Source: DATJBC01 sp035515515 (GTDB lineage: Bacteria > Actinomycetota > Acidimicrobiia > Acidimicrobiales > UBA8190). Taken from it: a stretch of DNA of 11,104 nt. The translations under genes were made by a program, and so were the position numbers. Location of the stretch: the NCBI GenBank assembly GCA_035515515.1, contig DATJBC010000206.1:1-11104 (forward strand), read 5' to 3'. Under the pieces are notes generated by a model. It was not told the DNA's origin, searched no databases, and worked only from the letters and a program-made list of their open reading frames with translations. This document shows positions 5,841 to 11,104 of this stretch, piece by piece (within the stretch, counting starts at the first letter, position 1; each line of letters starts with the position of its first letter).

Positions 5841-7043
5841 TCATGTCCTCCTTGGCTCAACGAGCACACATCGGGTTCCGCTGTAGATAGTGGGAACACA
5901 CTTGTTGCAGTGGACACAGAGACCTTCGCGACGTTGGTGCTCGCGCATCTTGTTCGGCAGATCGGGTTCACGAAGCAGCGCGCGCGCCATCGCGACGAAG
6001 TCGAAGCCCTCGTCCATCGCGTACTGGATCGTCTCAAGCCGATTGATTCCCCCCAAAAGGACCAGCGGCATCGAGAGCACCTCTCGGAACTGGCGGGCGA
6101 ATGGAAAGAAGAAGGCTTCCTCGAATGGAAGCTCGGGGAAGATACGCTTGCCGAAGAGCCTGAGGCCCAAGCCGACGAGACGGGGTTGGGTTGCGATGAA
6201 ATCGGCCATGGGGACGTCACCCCGGAAGTAGTACATGGCGTTGCGCAACGAGCTGCCGCCCGTGAGCTCGAGAGCGTCAAGATGGCCGTCCGACTCGAGC
6301 ATCGTCGCGAACCGGAGGCTCTCGTCGAGCCACAACCCACCCGGCACGCCATCGGCCATGTTGAACTTCGCCGTCAAAGCGACTGAGGGCCCGATAGCCG
6401 ATCGGACGGCGTTGACCACTCGCCTCGGCAGGCGCAGCCGGTTCTCAATGCTCCCCCCATACTCATCCCTCCGATGATTGAGATTGGGGCTGAGGAAGGA
6501 ACTCAGAAGGTAGTTGTGGCCAAGGTGCAACTCGATCGCGTCGAATCCCGCGTGGACCGCCACCGTCGCCGCTCTGCGAAATTGGTCGACGATCTCGTCG
6601 AGCTGACCGAGGCTGGCCCCCCGGACGAGGCCCATCGCGGGCGCGCTGAGCTGGGTGGACGGCGCCAGGGTGGGCGTGCCGTTCGATCGAGCGTCGGCCA
6701 CGAGGCCGGCATGACCGAGCTGTGCCGAAACGGCTGCCCCCTCGTCGTGGACCGCGTCGGTCAGACGACGGAGATCCGCAAGGATGTCGTCCGACATGAC
6801 GAGGGTATTTCGGTTCACCCGGCCACCGGGGGAGATGCCGCAGTAGGCGACGGTGCTCATGGCCGCACCGCCTCGAGCCACCTGACGGTGGAAGTCGATC
6901 AGCTCGTCGGTGACAGCGCCGCGAGGCATCACCCCTTCGAAGGTGGCGGCCTTGATGATCCGATTCCGCAGCGCCAGCGGTCCGAGCCGGGCCGGTGCGA
7001 AGGGCGAAGGGGCTCGCTCCTTCTGGGGATCTCTAGGAGCCAT
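5841..7043 (-). CDS. Old-Yellow-Enzyme-family NADH:flavin oxidoreductase with C-terminal Cys cluster
   Basis: FMN-dependent TIM-barrel enzyme of 400 residues that likely reduces activated C=C bonds (ene-reductase/dienoyl-CoA reductase type). Visible blocks are RNRIIKAATFEG (26-37), SAQLGHAG (106-113), the active-site stretch HLGHNYLLSSFLSP (173-186, H173 and H176), DEYGGSIENR (193-202), and the phosphate-binding GGIN (331-334) and MARALL (352-357). Cys 376, 379, 382 and 392 resemble the iron-sulfur cluster ligands of 2,4-dienoyl-CoA reductases, yet the FAD/NAD domain that usually follows is absent: the protein ends eight residues after the last Cys. The ATG at 7043 is fixed by GGAGGT six bases upstream. 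The open frame reaches 7319, but that extension is Arg/Gly-rich and runs into the divergent gene. Its stop overlaps the possible first ATG of the SDR. Redox partner and substrate unknown. Confidence 0.93.
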   Translation of the reverse strand: MAPRDPQKERAPSPFAPARLGPLALRNRIIKAATFEGVMPRGAVTDELIDFHRQVARGGAAMSTVAYCGISPGGRVNRNTLVMSDDILADLRRLTDAVHDEGAAVSAQLGHAGLVADARSNGTPTLAPSTQLSAPAMGLVRGASLGQLDEIVDQFRRAATVAVHAGFDAIELHLGHNYLLSSFLSPNLNHRRDEYGGSIENRLRLPRRVVNAVRSAIGPSVALTAKFNMADGVPGGLWLDESLRFATMLESDGHLDALELTGGSSLRNAMYYFRGDVPMADFIATQPRLVGLGLRLFGKRIFPELPFEEAFFFPFARQFREVLSMPLVLLGGINRLETIQYAMDEGFDFVAMARALLREPDLPNKMREHQRREGLCVHCNKCVPTIYSGTRCVLVEPRRT

Positions 7044-7049
7044 CGCGGG

Positions 7050-7055
7050 ACCTCC
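7050..7055 (-). promoter_or_regulatory. ribosome binding site that fixes the flavin oxidoreductase start
   Basis: GGAGGT on the minus strand lies six bases before the ATG at 7043. It settles the start against several upstream in-frame starts, including the longest at 7319. Confidence 0.8.
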
Positions 7056-7235
7056 ACCGTCGACCTGGGCCCGACCCTCGACGAAGACCGTAGTGCGCCC
7101 GGCACGGGAGCTCGACCCGGGAGCCGACGCGCCGGCACGACCCCCACTCGACCGCTCACGGCCGCGCCGCTGCGGCCCGGTGCGCTGTAGCAACACGATC
7201 GGCATGCCCCCAAGAACGCTGAGTACGCTCCTACC
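7056..7235. promoter_or_regulatory. divergent promoter region
   Basis: About 180 bases separate the leftward oxidoreductase from the rightward epimerase. Leftward, a weak pair is visible: TCGAGC (7115-7110) and TACGGT (7092-7087) with 17 bases between, each matching three of six consensus bases. Rightward, TACGCT (7224-7229) ends six bases before the GTG at 7236, which has no Shine-Dalgarno, so that mRNA may be leaderless. No clear shared operator was seen. Confidence 0.38.
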
Positions 7236-8219
7236 GTGACCATCGCCCGGCGACCGAACCCGGCAACCGCGGTGGTGACGGGGGCGTCCGGGTACGTGGG
7301 GACGAACCTGGTCCGCCATCTCCAGGAGTCAGGGTGGCGGGTGCGGAGCGTGGGCCGGCGGCCCCTCGCGGGCACCGATCACACCATCGCAGATGTCCGG
7401 CAGCTCGACGCGATCCGGCCGGTGTTCGAAGGAGCCACCGTCGTGTTCCATCTGGCGGCCAAGATCACGCTGGCGAGCGTCGATGCCGAGGCGTGGGACA
7501 TCAACGTGCGTGGCGCGGCCGCCGTGGCGGCCGCGGCCTTGGAGGCCGGAGCGCAGCGGCTGGTGCACTGCTCGTCGGTCCACGCGTTTGACCTGGCCCG
7601 GGCCCGTCCCCGGCTGGACGAACGCAGCCCGCGAGCGACCGCTCCGGACCGCCCCGTCTACGACCGCACCAAAGCGGCCGGTGAGGTGGAAGTCCGCCGT
7701 GTGATCGAAGCCGGCCTCGACGCGACCATCGTCAATCCCACCGGCATCATCGGCCCTGTCGACACGGAGCCCTCTCGGATCAACGCCGTCATCGACCAGG
7801 CTGCCCGCGGCCACCTGCCTGTCGTGATCCGAGGCGGTTTCGACTGGGTGGACGTCCGCGACGTCGTGCTCGGCCTTGTGGCGGCGGCTGAGCGGGGGCG
7901 AACCGGGGAGAACTACCTCCTGCCCGGGCACCCGGCCACCATCCTCCATCTGAGCCGACTGGCGGCCGCCCTCAACGGGCACCTCGGTCCGGTGGTGGCC
8001 ATCCCCGGAAGACTCGCCCGGTGGGCCGCGCCGCTCGGAGAGCGGATCGGCCGCCGCTTGCACTCCGAGGTGTTCACGCCGGGGTCCGTCGGGACCCTGC
8101 TCGACTGTCCACTCGTCGACGGGTCGAAGGCGGCGACGGAGCTCTCTCACCACCCCCGGCCCCTCGAGGACTCCGTACGCGACACCGTCCGCTGGTTCGA
8201 AGGCGAGGCCCACCTCTAG
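7236..8219 (+). CDS. NAD-dependent epimerase/dehydratase (extended SDR, 3-beta-HSD-like)
   Basis: A 327-residue extended short-chain dehydrogenase. The Rossmann loop TGASGYVGTN is at 15-24, VFHLAAK at 70-76 after the fourth strand, catalytic Ser at 113/114 in HCSSVHAF, and Y142 and K146 in YDRTK, followed by VNPTGIIGP (167-174). The loops after the motif and a C-terminal substrate region fit the group that includes 3-beta-hydroxysteroid dehydrogenases, OleD-like ketone reductases and hopanoid-locus HpnA-like proteins. Which one cannot be decided here. The GTG at 7236 is used because the conserved fold starts ten residues later. It has no ribosome binding site but a -10-like TACGCT six bases upstream, suggesting leaderless expression. 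It stands 234 bases before a hydrolase and WS/DGAT 2 on the same strand, so a lipid or sterol ketone/alcohol substrate is plausible. Confidence 0.92.
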   Translation: MTIARRPNPATAVVTGASGYVGTNLVRHLQESGWRVRSVGRRPLAGTDHTIADVRQLDAIRPVFEGATVVFHLAAKITLASVDAEAWDINVRGAAAVAAAALEAGAQRLVHCSSVHAFDLARARPRLDERSPRATAPDRPVYDRTKAAGEVEVRRVIEAGLDATIVNPTGIIGPVDTEPSRINAVIDQAARGHLPVVIRGGFDWVDVRDVVLGLVAAAERGRTGENYLLPGHPATILHLSRLAAALNGHLGPVVAIPGRLARWAAPLGERIGRRLHSEVFTPGSVGTLLDCPLVDGSKAATELSHHPRPLEDSVRDTVRWFEGEAHL

Positions 8220-8243
8220 CGCGTCGGCCTCGTTTCGGGCACA

Positions 8244-8267
8244 GCCAGGACGGGACTGGCCTTCCTT
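8244..8267 (+). terminator. weak candidate terminator after the epimerase
   Basis: GCCAG (8244-8248) pairs with CTGGC (8256-8260) around a seven-base loop, followed by the T-containing CTTCCTT. It lies 24 bases past the epimerase stop. The stem is only five pairs and the T-run is broken, so it may not terminate. If it does, the hydrolase and WS/DGAT 2 need their own promoter in 8270-8440, where none is obvious. Confidence 0.22.
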
Positions 8268-8440
8268 GGAGCGCCGCCCGGCGGCCCAGCGGCGGTGGGG
8301 TGCCGGGGTCACACCACCCGTCGAGCCGGACGAGGCGCTCGTGACTTTCGGCTCTTGCCTCGGCGATGGCCCAGGCCGACCATGGCATCAGAGGGCCGAT
8401 CCGCCCATGGCCTCGATGAGGTCCCCGGACGAGAGCAGCG

Positions 8441-8449
8441 AAGGAGGGG
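8441..8449 (+). promoter_or_regulatory. ribosome binding site that fixes the hydrolase start at GTG 8454
   Basis: AAGGAGGGG, with the GGAGG core six bases before the GTG at 8454. This rules against the longer in-frame starts back to 8295, whose extra residues are Arg-rich and unlike a hydrolase N terminus. Confidence 0.75.
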
Positions 8450-8453
8450 TCGG

Positions 8454-9335
8454 GTGGTCTACGACACGCGGTCCTTCAAGTACCGCGGTGAGCGTCTGGT
8501 CTACGACAGCTACGGCCAGGGTGATCGGGTGCTCGTCTACCTCCACGGGCTGTTGGTCGACTCCGAGATGAACCGGGGCATCGCCGAAGCGTTGGCCGCC
8601 CGCGGCCATCGCGTCGTCCTTCTTGATCTGCTCGGCCATGGCCGCAGCGACAAACCGCGTCATGCGTCGGCCTATCGGATCGACACATATGCCTCACAGG
8701 TCTTCGCCCTGCTCGACGAGCTTGGCGTGGGTGCCGCTGTGCTGGGCGGCATGTCGTTGGGGGCCAATGTGAGCCTCTTCGCGGCCGCACAGCAGCCGGG
8801 CCGGGTCCAGGGGCTCGTGATCGAGATGCCGGTCCTGGAGCGAGCCGTGCCCGTCGCCGCACTGCTGTTCGATCCGATGCTCCTGCTCGTGCACTATGCC
8901 CGACGGCTCCTGCGGGTGACCTCGGCCATCTTGAGCCGGATGCCTCCCACCCCCTTCGGAACCCTCAATAGCCTCATCCATGCTGCGTCCCTTCCGCCCG
9001 AGAGTGCAGCCGCGCTCTTGCACGGCATCCTCGTGGGTCCTGTGGCGCCCAGCCACGAGCAGCGCTCGGCCATCGCCGCTCCGGCGTTGATCCTCAGCCA
9101 TCGCAACGACCTCCTCCATCCGTTCGCCGACGCCGCACGCCTGGCAAAGCAGATGCCCAACGCCAGGCTCCTCCGTGCCCGGTCGCCCCTGGAGCTCCGG
9201 CTGCGACCGAAGAGGCTCACCGGTGCCATCGCCGGCTTCCTCGACGATGTCTGGAGGACCACCGACGGTACCGGGCCCCAGGGCAGACCCGACGCTGACG
9301 GGGGCCGACAGGAGGTGCTGGACGGTGTCGTATGA
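8454..9335 (+). CDS. alpha/beta hydrolase-fold protein without the usual catalytic His
   Basis: A 293-residue alpha/beta hydrolase fold. The oxyanion strand is VLVYLHG (26-32), then DLLGHGRSDKP (58-68) as in many family members. The nucleophile elbow GGMSLGA is at 98-104 with S101, and the acid candidate is D219 in SHRND. A His is expected some 20-30 residues later, but no His follows residue 222. In its place sits RSPLELRLRP (243-252). The protein may use H216 or H222, may be a non-hydrolytic fold member, or may act in acyl transfer or binding. The last 25 residues form a Gly/Asp-rich tail. The GTG start is set by its ribosome binding site. Its 3' end contains the ribosome binding site and start of WS/DGAT 2, overlapping by 11 bases, so the two are probably made together. 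Confidence 0.88.
   Translation: MVYDTRSFKYRGERLVYDSYGQGDRVLVYLHGLLVDSEMNRGIAEALAARGHRVVLLDLLGHGRSDKPRHASAYRIDTYASQVFALLDELGVGAAVLGGMSLGANVSLFAAAQQPGRVQGLVIEMPVLERAVPVAALLFDPMLLLVHYARRLLRVTSAILSRMPPTPFGTLNSLIHAASLPPESAAALLHGILVGPVAPSHEQRSAIAAPALILSHRNDLLHPFADAARLAKQMPNARLLRARSPLELRLRPKRLTGAIAGFLDDVWRTTDGTGPQGRPDADGGRQEVLDGVV
9310..9316 (+). promoter_or_regulatory. ribosome binding site of WS/DGAT 2 inside the hydrolase gene
   Basis: AGGAGGT lies eight bases before the GTG at 9325 and within the last codons of the hydrolase. It decides the WS/DGAT 2 start against the longer open frame beginning at 9175 and supports translational coupling. Confidence 0.75.
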
Positions 9336-10764
9336 GCGTCTGAGTGCTCAGGGCGCGACCCTCCTCTGCGCCGAGTCCTCGGCGGCGCCGCTCCAGATCG
9401 GCGCCTTGTGTCTCTTCGAGGCCGGGCCCTTGCGCGACGCGGCGGGCTGTCTGAGGATGGGCGACTTGCGCCGCCACATCGAGAGCCGCCTGGCAGGCGC
9501 ACCCCGCTTCCGCCAGAAGCTGAGCCCGATCCCCTTCGACCTGGGCCGCCCCGTATGGGCCGACGACCCCTCGTTCGACATCGCCAACCATGTGCGGGCA
9601 GCCGCCCTCCCCCGCCCTGGTGGTCAGGCAGAACTGCGCACCTTCGTGGCGGCGCTGCTCGAGGCGCCCCTCGATCGCAGTCGGCCGCTGTGGGAGTGCT
9701 GGTTCGTCGACGGGGTCGAAGGTGACCGTATCGCGGTGGTCGTCAAGGTCAACCACGTCATGGCCGACGGCATGGCCGTACTCGAGTTCGCCCTCTCGGT
9801 CCTCGATGCCGACCCCCGTGCCGACGCCGAGACACCGGCTCCGTGGATTCCTGCGCCGCCTCCGGGGTCCGGCCCACTGCTCGTGCACGCCCTGACGGAC
9901 CAGCTGCATCGGAGGGTCGATGCCGGTTGGCGAGCCGTCACCGCCCCTCGCCATCCCGCTCGCCTGATCAGCTCCGTACGAACGCTCGTGAATGCCGTGA
10001 AGATGACGGCGGTGCCGGCACCCAAGCTGGTGATCACGCGACCCGTAGGACCCCATCGGGATTTCGTCTGGGTCAGGCTCCCGCTTCGTGACCTGCGGGA
10101 GATCGCAGGCGGGCAACGAGTGACACTGAACGACGTCGTGCTGGCGATCGTGGCGAGAGCGCTTGGTGACTATCTCGAGGACGAGACAGGGCCAGCAGAG
10201 GTCCGTCCGCGGGTCGTCGTGCCCGTCTCCACCCATATCCGGCCGGGAGAAGTCGAGAACCGATTCTCCCTGATGATCGCCGACCTCCCCGCGGGCTCGC
10301 TCGACCCGGTCAGCCGCCTCAGGGAGGTCCACGGCGACATGCTCGCGCGTAAGGAATCCCGGCAGGCAATGCTCGGCCCACTGCTCTTCGCGCTCGGCGA
10401 GCTCGTGACACCCCGGCTGCTTCGCACCGTCGCTGCTGTCGCCCTCAGACGCCAGCCCTTCGCCAATCTCGCGGTGACCAACCTGCCGGGCACGGACGAC
10501 CGGGCTTTTCTGCTCGGTTCCCGCCTGCTCGAGCTGTACCCGTTCGTGACAGTAACCGGCAACATCGCCTTGATCATCGGCGTCGTGTCCTATGACGGGA
10601 CGCTCGGAGTAGGTCTTACCGCCGATGCCGATGTCATCGGCGACCTCGACCGGCTGGCCGCGGCGATCGAGGGATCTGCGGCTGAACTGACGGCCGCTGT
10701 GAGGGCGGATATCGAGGGCCTCGCCGGGCGGGAGGCAAGGATGCCCGAGCTGGTAGGCCCATGA
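9325..10764 (+). CDS. WS/DGAT acyltransferase 2 with NHxxxDG motif
   Basis: Acyl-CoA-dependent wax ester/triacylglycerol synthase family member, 479 residues. PLDRSRPLW lies at 115-123. The active-site motif reads NHVMADG at 143-149: the second His (H144), the catalytic one in this family, and the Asp-Gly are kept, while the first His is Asn. LND is at 268-270, ENRFSLM at 311-317, TNLPGT at 385-390, and the closing SYDGTLGVGLTAD block at 422-434. The N terminus (LSAQGATLLCAE) departs from the usual Leu-x-x-x-Asp-x-x-Phe-x-x-x-Glu pattern by lacking the Asp. The GTG at 9325 is chosen by its ribosome binding site and by alignment to WS/DGAT 1. It overlaps the hydrolase by 11 bases and likely shares its mRNA. 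Activity is expected but acyl acceptor unknown; its divergence from copy 1 suggests a different substrate. Confidence 0.93.
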   Translation: MSYERLSAQGATLLCAESSAAPLQIGALCLFEAGPLRDAAGCLRMGDLRRHIESRLAGAPRFRQKLSPIPFDLGRPVWADDPSFDIANHVRAAALPRPGGQAELRTFVAALLEAPLDRSRPLWECWFVDGVEGDRIAVVVKVNHVMADGMAVLEFALSVLDADPRADAETPAPWIPAPPPGSGPLLVHALTDQLHRRVDAGWRAVTAPRHPARLISSVRTLVNAVKMTAVPAPKLVITRPVGPHRDFVWVRLPLRDLREIAGGQRVTLNDVVLAIVARALGDYLEDETGPAEVRPRVVVPVSTHIRPGEVENRFSLMIADLPAGSLDPVSRLREVHGDMLARKESRQAMLGPLLFALGELVTPRLLRTVAAVALRRQPFANLAVTNLPGTDDRAFLLGSRLLELYPFVTVTGNIALIIGVVSYDGTLGVGLTADADVIGDLDRLAAAIEGSAAELTAAVRADIEGLAGREARMPELVGP

Positions 10765-10870
10765 GACGGCATCGACCCCGCTGAGCCTTGATCACTCCGG
10801 TCTTCTTGTGCCTGCCCGCTCTCCCCGACACATTGGCTGGACCTTCAACCGAGCTTCGGGCGCTACGGTC
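10765..10870. other. short spacer between convergent WS/DGAT genes
   Basis: No gene is seen. The 8-mer CATGAGAC (10760-10767), which holds the WS/DGAT 2 stop, is repeated inverted as GTCTCATG (10868-10875), which holds the stop of the leftward copy. A four-base stem CCGA/TCGG (10849-10852 with 10856-10859) is too weak for a terminator. Confidence 0.4.
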
Positions 10871-11104
10871 TCATGAATCCCTTGTGGGCCGGGTGTAGTC
10901 AGATTCACCACCGGCGCGGCCGGGAGTATCGCGTTGTCGGATCACGACGCGATCGAGAAGGGAACTGATGCCTGCCGACGCAGCGAGCGCGAGCACGTCT
11001 ACGTCGGACGCGGTCTCGTAGTCGCCTGTGATGCCGAAGTAGATGCGGCCATTGTACGAGAGGATGGCGGTACTGACTCGTACGCCGTGGCTGATCGGGA
11101 CGAA
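10871..11104 (-). CDS. WS/DGAT acyltransferase 3, C-terminal part (runs off the window)
   Basis: The last 77 codons of a leftward gene whose start lies beyond the right edge. The visible residues carry the closing signature of the WS/DGAT family: a Pro-x-x-x-His-Gly strand, then SYNGRIYFGITGD, then an Asp-x-Asp helix (SDVDVLALA) that ends the fold. After it comes a 25-residue charged tail ending in Arg-Asp-Ser. The corresponding part of WS/DGAT 2 reads SYDGTLGVGLTAD. The catalytic motif is outside the window, so activity cannot be judged. It converges on WS/DGAT 2 with a 106-base gap, making three family members in 10 kb. Confidence 0.85.
   Translation of the reverse strand, partial: FVPISHGVRVSTAILSYNGRIYFGITGDYETASDVDVLALAASAGISSLLDRVVIRQRDTPGRAGGESDYTRPTRDS

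Noticed and set aside
7044..7319. N-terminal extension of the flavin oxidoreductase to 7319
   Set aside because: It overlaps the divergent epimerase, is Arg/Gly/Ser-rich, and a good ribosome binding site marks ATG 7043.
7329..8312. A 327-codon minus-strand frame opposite the epimerase
   Set aside because: Antisense to a clear SDR with TGASGYVG and YDRTK; composition typical of a shadow.
9217..10332. A 371-codon minus-strand frame opposite WS/DGAT 2
   Set aside because: Antisense to a well-supported acyltransferase; no recognisable domain.

Overview
The window is GC-rich bacterial DNA, roughly 70% GC in the conserved genes. It is rich in wax ester synthase/diacylglycerol acyltransferase (WS/DGAT) genes, with GTG starts, starts lacking a ribosome binding site, and lipid or steroid redox enzymes. 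This suggests an Actinomycetota member, for example Acidimicrobiia or a mycolate-type lineage. The sequence alone does not settle the class.

Layout. Bases 1-1471 are sparsely coding and visibly less GC-rich. They hold the first codons of a leftward gene at the very edge, a possible small Cys-rich leftward ORF (127-372), and two weak overlapping rightward ORFs (684-1040, 886-1284). A perfect 16-bp palindrome (1421-1436) lies just before the first WS/DGAT. WS/DGAT 1 (1472-2953, +) converges on a leftward two-gene unit: a tandem-CBS protein (4349-4762) followed 9 bases later by an alpha/beta hydrolase with a full catalytic triad (2981-4339). A second leftward unit pairs an Old-Yellow-Enzyme-type flavin oxidoreductase (5841-7043) with an SDR resembling 3-alpha-hydroxysteroid dehydrogenase (5065-5838). 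It has lower GC than its surroundings. Divergent from it runs a rightward series: an extended SDR/epimerase (7236-8219), an alpha/beta hydrolase lacking the usual catalytic His (8454-9335), and WS/DGAT 2 (9325-10764), which overlaps the hydrolase by 11 bases. A third WS/DGAT enters from the right edge on the minus strand (10871 to beyond 11104).

Working together (inference): the locus looks like a neutral-lipid island. Up to three acyltransferases would make wax esters or triacylglycerol, hydrolases would release or shuttle acyl groups, and two SDRs plus an ene-reductase would handle steroid-, terpenoid- or enone-like alcohols and ketones. The CBS protein may link the first hydrolase to adenylate or stress state. 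No mobile element, tRNA, rRNA or CRISPR array was seen.
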